A program made the position numbers and the translations under genes. This document shows, piece by piece, positions 13,601 through 24,279 of a DNA stretch of 64,000 nt (its first letter is position 1; the number at the start of each line of letters is the position of its first letter). The notes beneath the pieces were generated by a model. It saw only the letters and a program-made list of their open reading frames with translations. It was not told where the DNA came from and did not search any database. Source of the stretch: Tetragonia tetragonoides (lineage: Eukaryota; Streptophyta; Magnoliopsida; Caryophyllales; Aizoaceae); the NCBI GenBank assembly GCA_038025085.1, contig CM076154.1:31674501-31738500 (forward strand), in the 5' to 3' direction.

Positions 13601-14400
13601 TTTCCTCACAAGAGATTCATAATCATTGTGCTTAATCCACGCAAGTTCAAACTTAAAAGGGGGTGGGGTGAAAATGCGATGAGAATTCAAATGCAAAATT
13701 ATTGGGCAATGGTCTGATGAGCTAAAATCATGATGTGATATATGCATAAGTGGAAAAAATATTAAGGCTAGAAGGTGAGACTAAAACCCTGTCCAAACGT
13801 TCAAATACATTATTATCACCATTTTTTTTTTTTCCTCCAAGTGTATGAACCTCCTTCAAATGGAATGTCTAGTACGTTAGCATTGAACTTGAAATTACAT
13901 AATCTTTCAAACCTGCTCTGAGATGGAGAAGTTTCACCTAGTTTCTCATTAGAACAACCAATTTCGTTAAAATCCCCCATCAAAACAAAAGGCTGAGATA
14001 AGGAGATAATATATTGAAGTAAGTCAGACCAAAATTGTTGCTTATGTGATGCTTGTGCAGGAGCATAGCAAAAGATAACAACAAGAGGAGGGGAATTAAC
14101 ATAGTCCTTAAGTTGAACTGATACAAAACGTACATCTTTATATATAACTTCCACATGAACACAGTGAGATTGCCACATTAACCAAATACCTCCTGAAAAT
14201 CCTACACAAGGAATAAAATCAAAGCAACTAAAGCCATATTGATGCATAGTGGTTACAGTGGGATCATATTGGACCTTGGTTTCTGCTAATGCAACCAAGT
14301 TAATCTGATAAAGCTTGCAAAATAACTTAACTTCCTCCCAAAAGTTCTTTTTTCCCACCCCTTTTACATTCCAAAAAGCAATTTTATCCATAAAAAACAC
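10615..14400 (-). pseudogene. LINE ORF2 (endonuclease, reverse transcriptase, start of RNase H), broken
   Basis: The apurinic-type endonuclease begins at 14391 (MDKIAFWNVKGVG) with AETKV and LMGDFNEIG. The frame is lost at a homopolymer near 13820-13835 and resumes with SSDHCPIIL at about 13720. The reverse transcriptase is open over 11833-13215 and has NKSPGPDGFP, KLDIEKAYDRLDW, GIHQGDPLSP and the catalytic FADD (about 12294-12308). Two further blocks (11448-11756 and 10615-11413) hold the C-terminal LINE region, including the zf-RVT pattern CIFCNYHSEDKFHLFFNC. Then LNFDGSNINGSEAAADFVL, the first strand of an RNase H, ends at the LTR. At least three breaks make it non-functional. Confidence 0.9.
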
Positions 14401-14437
14401 TATTTAGAAGGCATCAACAGGCTAAATAAAGGACTAA

Positions 14438-15624
14438 TCAGTTCTTAGCTCTCTTCAGAGAGCTAGATGCTGAATCATGGCTAGCATTGCCACCCATCCT
14501 CCTCTTAGGAGCCTCAGAATGCGCAGAACCAGCAGAAGAGTCATCAACAACCACTTCAAGGTAAGCTATCTGCTTGAGGAGAGAGTTATTTGACTGCAGA
14601 GAGTAGAAAGAGCCTTCAGGAGTCACATCCTCAAACTCCTCTCCCTACTGACTATCAACAGCCTCAGTCCTCTGCATGAGCTGCATTGAGTTGGCATTAG
14701 GCTCTGTAACAGAGGGGTCTAAGCCTCCACCAAGCTGCTCAAATGCATTGGAGACAGCCAAATCGTTGGGGAAAATAGTTTGCAGAGGCTCAACCATCAA
14801 CCCAAAAGCAGAAGGCAAAGCAAGTTGCTTACCAAAGGTATACACAAAGCTGCCAGACTGAGGGCAAGAGGGGAGAGTGGCTATAGAAGACATCTTAAGC
14901 TTCTCATCACTAGAGATGTTATCATCTACATCATAAACAGGGACCACAGCATCATCATCAGACCCATCATCAAAATCAAAACCAGGGGGTTTAATCATGA
15001 GTCCTTTCCCTTTTCCCACAGTCTTACCCTTATCATTCTTGCAGAAACCAACAGAACCCATAGGATTTTTAAAAACAATTGTACTCACATTGTGAGTAGA
15101 GCCAACCAGACCATCATTATCAGAAAGAGAATTACCCTTGTAGGAATTTATATTCCTCAAATCAGTCTTATTGTTTACAAACTTAGGCACAAATCTCTTA
15201 GCCACAACTTTTGTAGAACTGGTACCAGCAGACTTAGCAGGAACATGAGACTGGACATTAGCTTTAGCCAAAGCTGCAGCAGCCCTAGCTTCCCTAAGAG
15301 ACTGATCAACCAATTTTTGGTGTTCAGTGTTGTGGGACAGAGTTACTTCAGTAACTCTACTAGCATCAGCATTAAGGGGACACAGAGGAAGCTTATGATC
15401 ACCTGACCACAGCAGATACACCCCTCAGAACCTCTGTGATGTATCTGTTTTTCTTGTTTTTTGCCCCTAGTGGAGGAGTAGACCAATTCTTTCAAAATAA
15501 AGGTTTTTTTTAGAACTAAATGTGATATGGCGCCAAACTTATCCTCCACATTGCAGGTTGGAGTCCTTTGTATCTGGTAGGAGGGCAACATTTTTTTTGA
15601 TAAAAAGTTGAAGTCTTCCACCAT
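14438..15624 (-). pseudogene. LINE ORF1 remnant (gag-like, C-terminal part)
   Basis: Frames at 15343-15624 and 14645-15421 join across a shift near 15395. At the join is a Cys/His knuckle split between frames (GCICCG, then GDHKLPLCPL). After it comes a long basic and Ser/Ala-rich tail with AREARAAAALAKANV-like sequence. A third piece (14438-14626) ends SSSLKRAKN just ahead of ORF2. Order and spacing to the endonuclease identify it as ORF1 of the same LINE. The DUF4283 region expected at the N-terminus was not found. Confidence 0.65.
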
Positions 15625-15660
15625 TGAGACTTTGAGGGTAACAAATCAGATTGCAGATCA

Positions 15661-16438
15661 TATGAATTACCTAGGCCTTAATGCTACACTCTTCTTCTTT
15701 TGTTAGGATTCTTACAAAGTTTGCTCCAGACCGGGTTGGCCCAAAGTATGACCCGAAGTGGGTATAGAGTAAGCCCAACCAGAGCATGAGAACAGAGGAA
15801 CCGGCTGCCCGTGCATGGGTTTTGGAATTAGTGCCTAAACACGGCCGAGCACGAGCACGAGCATGAGGAGACATAAAAAAATTGACTTAAAGCTTCGGCA
15901 TGGAACAAAGGGCCGAATTTGGGCTGTTCCTCGAATTTAACCCCACACAAATCCTGCCTGTTGCAATGGGTTTAGTCCCACATACCTATTGACAATTGAT
16001 TTTGGGTTGGAACCTCACTTGACTTATATGTGTTCTCACTTGTTGAGGCCCAATTATTGAAATTCATCATAGAATCAGAGCGGGTTTTATCCTTGCGTGA
16101 GGTGGGGTGTTGAAGCGCCAAATATAGGCACGACACACCTCAAAGCATAACGTACCAACACGAACACAGCCCAAGCACGGACCTTAACCATCTTTAGATT
16201 ATTACGATTGGAGTACTCTTAATAAGATGATTTTAATGAAGACGTGTTTACCGTAAGCATCTGAGGTCCTAACCTTGGCTTCTTTGCTTTTCAAAAAATA
16301 AATAAATGTGGATGAAGAGAATAGCCATCTAATACAAGAAAAGAAAGGGAGCCCACAATTGGCTTGTCAGATACTAATCTCAGTTGAAATTTGAATGTTA
16401 ATCCTTCAAATGCTACTTTCAGTTTCATTCAAACTGAT
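15661..16438. other. Intergenic, possible decayed LTR or TRIM remnant
   Basis: No gene is seen. Around 15960-16110 are the words TTTGGGTTGGAACCTCACTTGAC, TGTTGAGGCCCAATTATT and AATCAGAGC. This is the style of plant short LTRs followed by a tRNA-Met primer site, but no boundary or second LTR is visible. A nearly identical phrase recurs at about 62945. The far right is 3' flank of the GH3 gene. Confidence 0.35.
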
Positions 16439-19400
16439 TCAGGCATATGCTGTACTTAGGAACCTTTTGACCGTACAAACATTCAAAATGTTGAGCAAGT
16501 TCTGGTTACTAGTACACCTAGGGGTCTTAAACTGGCTCAAAGCTGCCCCATTTCCTATGTAATAATCCAAAATTTTCTTAAAAGTCCCTTTCTCAAGAAT
16601 GCAAAGCTCCAAAGGACCTATAGAATTGGTCTTCCTAGACACCACATATCCATGGTCCACAAAGGACTCATCCATTCTCTTGCAGCATTCGACGAGAAGT
16701 TGGTCCTCCACTTTGCCCTTGATCTCCCAGTATATTACATAATGACCTGGGTTGTTAGCCACATCAGCATGGCTCGTGAAGTCGACCAGGTCGGCTCCAG
16801 CCTGCTGGCTCAGCAGCTGTGACCCAGTCTCGACTACGAGCTGAAGGTCCTTCTCTGTGTTCTTGTCGATATTAACTGTTAAGATTAAGTTCCTCCTGCC
16901 TATGAAACTCAGCTTTGGAGTGTCCTTATGGAAACCAGACACTTCAACCACATCCCCTAACCTGTACCTGTAAAGTCCTGCCAAAGAAACAAATATCTTT
17001 GTATTCAGTCATTATAGTTGGATTAAAGAGAGGGCACTCCCCTCCGCGAAATAATTCAAGATCAGAAAGTGATGGAACAAGCAGGGAGATGACTAGTTGG
17101 TACTATTTCACACCTATATAATGCCAAAAACGATAATGCCACACTATTATGGAAGTTGAAAATGATTTGTGCTAGAGACACAAACGATGCACAATCAAAT
17201 CACCTAACTAATTCTAGATGCATTAATTAGCTTGCCAAAAGCTAATCATTTCTCTGCGTGTCAAAATCGATGCTTGGCCTGCTAGAAAGAGTCGCGACAG
17301 ATGTGGCCTCAGGCCACTAGTAGTGGTCCTATAGTTATATGGTGCATTGAAGTGTTACAGCAACTCATTACATACTTCACATGCAAAATTGCTAGCTTCT
17401 AGAGTTTGTGTCTCATTCAGATGAAATTCGTCAAGTTAGTTATTATCAGATCTTGCAGATGAATAAATTTACCAATTCTTTACAGACTAAAAAGTGTAAC
17501 TGAGGGTACAGTCACCTACTCATCTTGCCAATCTGCGACTTAGACATCTTTAGAACGTAAATTATTACCCGAGCTAGAAACTTACTTTTTTTAGATAAAA
17601 AGAGACAATGCTAGTATGCTACTATAATGGATTGCTGATCAAAAGACAAGTTAATGCAAGAATTTTTATCCGATCGAAATCAGTAATCCATGCATCTTGC
17701 CATAAAAATGAATCATGCATTTATATTGGGCTTTTATGAAAATTGAGTGATGACAATCTCATGAGAAAGTAGATTTGTATGATTTACCTGTATAGGTAGT
17801 GATGACAATCTCATATGCTTGCCCAACCTTGACCTTAGAAAGAGGAACAGGGTCATCTTCTACGAAGTCATCAAAAGGTAAACTCTTCTCGCAACTCCTC
17901 CGATTTCTATAAAGAGGTATAAACTCAAAATATGAAAATGTGGGTACAACTGCAAAGGTAACATTCTCAGGAGAGGAAAGAGGATCCAAATTCACGCCAA
18001 CCCAACTCTCAGTTGATCCATAATCTGCACTAATCAAGGGCAAATCCCCTGCATAATGCCTTACTTTCTTAAGATAAGGCTGCATCGATCCTGTCATTAT
18101 AGAATAAACATACTTTGCATTAGGCCACATCTTAGGAATAATGCCATACCAATTCACCCTTTCTAGTTCCTCACAAGCTTCTCTAATCCTCAATGCCAAA
18201 CCTGGCTTTGGGGATAAGATTCTTAAAACAGCTTCTCGAACTGTGGGAATCGCGATTCTGGAGCTAAGCTCGCCTTCTTTGATGTCATTGCAAAGCTCTT
18301 TACACAGCTCTTCGAATGCTTCAAATGCATGAACGATGCTGTACACAAATGTAGAGGAGATAAATTCTGTTTTACTCGAATAAAAGAGGCCAAGGAGGAG
18401 ATGGCAATATATCGTCTGTTTGTAGTCCCCGCTTGAGATCACTTCTTGAGGGCTGCAAGTGAAGGACTTGGTCTTTTGTTGCTTCATCATGAATTCTTTG
18501 CTTGCAAAATAGTGGGTTGTCGCTGTTCCTGCGGTAAGGCCTCCCTTTGTTTGGAATTGCTTGCTGCTATAGATGAACTCCAGGATCCTGCCTCCAGGCT
18601 TTATTGGATAAACCCTGTACCACATGTGGACTATGGCAATACCATTCCAGAAGAACTTTGCAAAAATGCATTAAAAAAGTTTCTTTTCTCTGGATTTGAA
18701 TGATTAATCTAATATACTTCAATCTAGTATGTAGCAACTGTTGATTTTTACCACAGAAAACCTTTTTTAGTTTTGGCCAAAAACTGTTAACACAATAGAT
18801 ACTTCTAGGCCTCTAAGATAACTGTTTGATGAATACTATAATTTCTAGTAACTGAACTGTATGAATACTGTATAATACTTATTGTCAGAGATAACAATTT
18901 TCTATTACTACAATGTTTAATCCATATTGATGTCAAATTTATGGTATCAAAGATTCTGTATTGGGGGAGTGGAGGGGTGTCAGGAGTGACAGGGATTGGA
19001 ACCTTGATCTGTAGGCTGCTGCTAGTCTGAACATCTGAAGAGTTGTTTGAGCACTGTGTTGAGTAAAAGGTACATACTTTTGCCTCCCTTCAGTGGTACC
19101 CGAGCTACAATTAACCAAAATTGTTACCATAAAACAATATGGAAAACCTTATTAAGTGATTAATGTTACCGAACAAGGGGAACATCTAAGCAAATAAAAG
19201 CAGGGAAATTTGCTTCTAATGGTTTTGCAACTGAATAATATCATTTGCATAGAAACAAGAATACCATGCCATATCATTTAATCATTTCCCTTGCACAGGC
19301 AAAACAATATAAGCTCGAGAAATGAAAGGAGAGGGGAAGAGGGGGGGGGGGGGGGGGTACGTACCTCAAAGACATATGTGTTATAGGCTGTTTGAGTCAG

Positions 19401-19667
19401 AAGCGGAGAGGTCTCCCCATCAGCTATCCTTTGAATATAAGGCTCTATATCTGCATGGGTTGAAAGGGGCACCAGTGTGGTGAAAATCTTTTCTAATGTG
19501 CTTGCGTCCATCTCTCGAATATCCTCGACGGCCCCTAACCACTTGTTTAGATATTCGACCCCATGATTTATCTCAAGAATCCGGCGAAGTGCCTCTTGTT
19601 GCACAAACGCGGCATTCTGTGATACCTCGTCGAACGAGCTAACAATCTCATTGTCATCCTTACCCAT
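16439..19667 (-). CDS. GH3.10: GH3.10 (DFL2)-like acyl-amido synthetase, four exons, one-base frameshift in exon 1
   Basis: GH3 enzymes adenylate an acyl hormone and join it to an amino acid in the cytosol. GH3.10/DFL2 is linked to jasmonate derivatives and to red-light hypocotyl growth. Exons by GT/AG and phase are 19365-19667, 19003-19104, 17788-18614 and 16439-16977. Motifs include SSGTTEGRQKYVPFT (nucleotide binding), YGSTESWVGVN, FEFIPLYR, GLYRYRLGDVVEV and the C-terminal QFKTPRCTSNQ. The length (589 residues in the intended frame) and near-collinearity with my memory of Arabidopsis DFL2 support the subgroup. Exon 1 as written leaves frame after residue 92 (TSPLLTQ). The following PIT..SLS segment, and the phase needed to join exon 2, are only reached by skipping one base at 19388-19393. 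Everything else is open. It is either a recent null allele or a sequence error. Confidence 0.9.
19341..19357. repeat. Poly-G run in intron 1 of the GH3 gene
   Basis: A 17-base G run on the plus strand (C run in the transcript) begins 7 bases inside intron 1, right after the GTACGTACC donor. It would be hard to sequence and could influence donor use. Confidence 0.9.
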
Positions 19668-22600
19668 TGGCTAAGGTAGCTCTCTTTAATCCTTCGAATA
19701 TGGTACTTTGATATTGAGATTTATCTTAGCTGATACGGATACTTGTATTGGAGGATGCCCTGTCATATAGGAGAGCTCCATATGCTTGGAGAACAGTACG
19801 ATGTCATGTAGACCAAAAGAAATAGTGCTCAGTAAATGAGTTAGAGAGGGATTCTTTTGACAAACAAAGTTACAGACAAAGGACCAAGGCGTACAAACAA
19901 TGACAGCTTGACACTGCCTGATTTATTTCTCTTACATATGGACTATGGTGCCACCATATATGTATGGTTCCACAAGATCTGAGTCAGTGTTAAATAAGTA
20001 TTCCCAAGTTAAGAAACAACCATTCATAATAAGTTAGCCAACGGTATAAGGGAATCACTTATCCAGAATAAGAAGTATGTGAAGTAGCTTGTGTACAAAT
20101 TGACAAATATCTAATCTCTCAATGATTTTATGAATGTTGAAATGAAATCGAATTTGTCCAAGCATATCGGCTACATTGTTGAGATCTCTTTGACCGACAT
20201 CAAATGTCACACGCACGGATGATTAGAGTTTGCGTTGCGTATAGTATACTAGTATTAGGAAGGTTCTATGACTTCTATCATAGAACGACGTCCCTCCTCG
20301 CCTCCCTAGTCCCTAGGCAACTAAACTACAAAGGAAAAAATTAAACAAAATTTTTATTTTTATTTAGCTTAACATATACATGAATACATGATACAAGCTA
20401 CAAGTAAGTCCTAAGGAATGGCCAGAAATGCAAACTCAATTTCCGGCTGAATCAATGACAAAAGCCCCATTGTGGAAATGCTCTTTGCTTTTGTTGAAAA
20501 TCCATACTCTCAAATGACAAAAAATATCTATCCATAAAAACTTGAACATGCTTGGGCTGTTATAACAGGGGAAACAATGGCCTCTATTAATCACACTCTT
20601 AAATTATCAAAAAAATAAAAATAAATCATGTTTTCAACCTACCCTACCGGTCCCGCAAATAATGGACTTGAATAGAAGGCTGTGGACGATAACATTAAAG
20701 TTCAAAGTTGATATCATATAGGATATGGACAAAAGATAAATTTTTGTTGGGGACCAAATAAAACCATTAACATCCGGGTTAGTACTCATGGCAACTCAGT
20801 CACCGTTGGTTGCAAATTTGCAATGAGATAGATGGCAAAAATTGGTCCCATTAGCAACAAACAACCCTGTAGGCTGTATCATAACGTTAATTGTGACTTC
20901 TCTTACAAGATCATGTTGTCCTGTCGATGCTCATATGAGAGGCTCGGGTGTATGCAACATTATCTCTATAGTTCCGTAGACGTCATTCCATGTTTTGTGT
21001 TATGGGTGAAAAGGGAGTGGAAAATTTTCAAACCCTTTGCAATTTGAAATATCAATTATTGCTGAAAACACTTGCCTTTTTATGAGTTGTTGCCCCATTG
21101 ATGGGAGGATTACATGTAGGCAGCATTGTCCCTGCATATGACAGTACATGGTTTACAATAATACTGTCAAGATTTTTTTTATCTTGCATCCTTGGGCGCC
21201 CAAAGGGAGCGTAATCCCTTTTTTTTGTAAAAAAGATCAGAAATTTAGCAATTATTAGTGAAAACACTTGTTAGGTAAAATTGGCTATAAAATGCTTGAG
21301 AAAGATCAAAGATATTTTGGGAGGGTGGGAAGGGAGGGCAATAAATCAAGCTGTCAGTTTTCAGCAAGCTGTGTATTGTGATAATGCAAGCATATAATGC
21401 AACAGCTTCCATTAAGTTTAACAGTACACAAAAGATCCTTGAGTTTGCAGATTTCAGTTTAGTGAGATCTTACTGAACCAGATCACCACACCATTGGCCC
21501 CAAAATTGAAACAGAAGAAAGGACTTATCACAAGTGGACGAAAAAACAATAAATATGGTAGATCTTATAATAATGTGAGGATCATGACTGTCAAGCAGCT
21601 TGTTAAGCATATGCACTATATTTGCAGTACATGTGTAATGAGGAGTTAATGTTAGATTGTTTTTGTGAGGCTGTAGTTTTGTTTGGGTGAGGGGTTGTAG
21701 TTTTGACCGCTGAGTTTGAGAAGTTTTGCTTGCTTGTGTGATTGTTTTGGGTGGTTTATGGCTTATGGGTATGTATGCTCTGCATTTCTAGCTGCTTTTC
21801 TGACAGATTCTTCCCCAAGTGAATGAACATAAGTACCCCTATTTTTCTATAAAAGAAAAACAGGAAAAAAAATGTTGTACTAGCAATCTAGGCCAAAATG
21901 TTGATTCTGTTCAAGTCTTTACTGTAACAAAACTGCTAAACATTGTATGTATAAAGAAGTGGTTGAACAAACAAAAACAATTTAAGTTGTGAATTAAAAT
22001 GCAAAACATCATGAGTAATAACAGTAACTTTCAGAACTGAAATCATCTTTAAAAGTTACCATTTCAATGTCTGCAATAACTCATAAGTCATACCTTTGCC
22101 TCCCACTGTCACATTGTACGTAGTACGTTTCGGTACGCGAAACAGTTACGGGAACATAATTTTGTTACCTTTGTTGTTCACTGCACACTTGGGAGAGGTC
22201 CAATGAATTGTGTTGCCAGTACGCGGAGCGCCAATTCGGGAACGCAATTCGCAAGGGAGCTTAGCGAATTATGTGACACTGGTGCCTCCAGCAACTTCTA
22301 CACCAACACCAACACCAACATGCATTTCCTTGATTCCTTCACTTTCCATGGGACAATCTCTTGGAGAAAATGAACTCTGTCAGGTCTCATTCAGACCCTA
22401 TGTAATTCACCTTCAGCAAATAACAGTCCAGCATTAGTTTAATAGCAAGGTAGTACTCATATCTTTGAACAAAACTGATAACTTCAGCTAGATTATACAA
22501 AAACTGAAGTTATAAACCAAAAATAAGAACAGTACAAGCTTCACATGCTAGCATTCATTGCCAAACAATTCATTAATTAGTACCAATAGTTAACATCACT

Positions 22601-23548
22601 AGTTCAAATGATAATCTAATTAAGAATAACTAATGTAATTTGCAAATCAGAAGGAGCATCATAGTTTCAAAACCCCACTCAAATACAATTTCACTTCTTT
22701 TAAGGGTGAAACATAATCATTTTCACTTTGATGTCTTCATTGTCTTGTACCAATCCAATCCCAAAGCAGGGCAAATACTGTCCACCAGCATAAATAAATA
22801 TCAATAATACAGCCACACACTATCCTCCATGATATTCCAAAATATATCTTGCATGCTTCTATTTTGGGGAGCAATCTCCCAAACTTTCTAAATTAGTTTG
22901 GATATGTGATCTTGTTTTTTTTTTTTTGTACTTTTTTAAAATTTATAACTGTTAGAAATTGCAGCATGTACCCTTTTTTTCTTTTTGGTAATTGTCAGCA
23001 ACTCAGCATTTACCTTTAATCTATACAAAAACATCCAATTTCCCCTGTGGTAGCCTGCCCAGGAGCCCTTCCTCAATCGGCATTTCATCGAACTCTTGGC
23101 GTGCCAATTCAGAGCGCATTCTTTTCCACTGAACTCAACTACACCGAACCAAACTGAACCAAACTGAACTAAACAGTAATATACGACAGAAAAAGTAGAT
23201 CATTGCTGAACCGAACTTATTAATGAATAAGTGGAAAAGAACCACTCGTAGTCGTTAACGATGAAATAAGTCAAATCTGCCCACAGCCCATGTCATTGAA
23301 TATATATAGCTCGAGTGGTCCCAAATTCAATCTACTAAATTTCTGGTGACAGAATTTGAGGGACATTGAAAAACTAAAACGACATTTGTATTAAGCTTCA
23401 AGCCTTCAATCTGAGTTAAGAAAAGGGGCAGAATCACAGTTGTAACTTGTAAGTTTCTTACATTAAAAAAAACACTTTTCAAAGTGGGCGAGATGAAACT
23501 GGGATATATAGATATATTAATATGCTTTTGGAAATCGATGTCATCAAT
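19668..23548. other. Upstream flank of the GH3 gene, no gene seen
   Basis: This 3.9-kb stretch has no convincing frame. It should contain the GH3.10 promoter at its left end. Around 22100-22440 is a higher-complexity patch (repeated ACCAAC, AATTCGGGAACGCAATTCG) that resembles decayed transposon or gene-fragment sequence but was not identified. A (AAACTGAACC)-type tract at about 23130-23180 resembles termini of the foldback family at 28764. Confidence 0.5.
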
Positions 23549-23620
23549 GGTTCTATGGTCTAGTGGTTAGGACATTGGACTCTGAATCCAATAGCCCGAG
23601 TTCAAGTCTCGGTAGAACCT
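23549..23620 (+). tRNA. tRNA-Gln (anticodon CUG)
   Basis: The 72-base sequence folds as a standard cloverleaf. The acceptor stem pairs GGTTCTA with TAGAACC, with a T discriminator. The anticodon arm is TTGGA-CTCTGAA-TCCAA with anticodon CTG. The internal promoter box B is GAGTTCAAGTCTC. A T6 run right after the gene is a good Pol III terminator. No intron is present. Confidence 0.95.
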
Positions 23621-23626
23621 TTTTTA
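23621..23626 (+). terminator. Pol III terminator of the tRNA gene
   Basis: TTTTTT immediately follows the discriminator base of the tRNA-Gln gene. Confidence 0.7.
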
Positions 23627-23687
23627 TTCCAGTTATTTGTGTTGTCTCAGTACAAAGGATAAACACTTTTTATAGTGGCAAGAGGTT

Positions 23688-23860
23688 TTTTTTGGTAATC
23701 AAAAAGAGCGTGCAAGTGAATGGCGAGCCTAAGCACCGGTCCTGTCGGTAGTATGAAGCCAGCAGACACAAAGTATGGGAGAATGGGGATTCAAACCCAA
23801 AACCTTGCATTACCAAACCATTTGGAAGTAAGCTTGGAACCACTAGACCAACCCCCTTCG
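23688..23860 (-). mobile_element. tRNA-derived SINE, family A copy 1
   Basis: It is flanked by 13-bp target duplications GTGGCAAGAGGTT (23675-23687 and 23861-23873). A T run at its left edge is the poly-A tail in reverse. On the minus strand GGTTTTGGGTTTGAATCCCC is a recognisable box B. The body (AGAGCGTGCAAGTGAATGGCGA, AGCAGACACAAAGTATGG, CCACTAGACCA) is shared with the copy at 45986-46210. Confidence 0.8.
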
Positions 23861-23873
23861 GTGGCAAGAGGTT

Positions 23874-24279
23874 GTTTTACATTTTTACCTACCAAATACT
23901 CTGTTGGTATTTAGAATTTCATTTTTATGTTACATTTTTATTATATCTGGAGAATTAACAAACAAAAATGAACTGGAATAAAAGCTGGGAAATGAATATA
24001 GGTAGAAGAATTTCTAATATCTATACCAGACGCAATTCTGAAATTGAGTTCATTTGAGGCTTGTAAACTGCTTGATTTTACACAACATACAGTAAAAGGA
24101 TTACAGCTGAACAAGAAGAATAAGGAGATGGTACAACGAATGAACAGATAGTTACAGAATAACACCTATCACTTTGGCCTTTGCAATATCTACCTAGTAT
24201 TCAAGATCTCTACATTCTATAACAGCTATACAAAACAACAGGAAATGCATTTGTCAGCTATTTACTGAACTCAGAGGTA
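23874..24279. other. 3' flank of the MMD1-like gene
   Basis: AT-rich, with no frame of merit. It probably contains the 3' UTR and polyadenylation region of the minus-strand gene. Confidence 0.5.

Larger units (their letters stand above)
10615..15650 (-). mobile_element. Degenerate L1-type LINE, 3' end cut off by the LTR element
   Basis: From high to low coordinates it carries an ORF1 remnant with a zinc knuckle, an endonuclease, a reverse transcriptase, a zf-RVT region and the first residues of an RNase H. That is the order of plant L1-type LINEs. The RNase H stops at 10615, exactly where the LTR begins. The N-terminal part of ORF1 was not found. Neither the 5' end nor a target duplication could be fixed; 15650 is approximate. 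Confidence 0.85.

Noticed and set aside
14780..15406. 208-codon plus-strand frame
   Set aside because: Antisense shadow of the LINE ORF1 remnant.
15950..16110. Cassandra-type TRIM with embedded 5S rRNA
   Set aside because: No 5S box A/C-like sequence could be read; only a generic LTR-like look.
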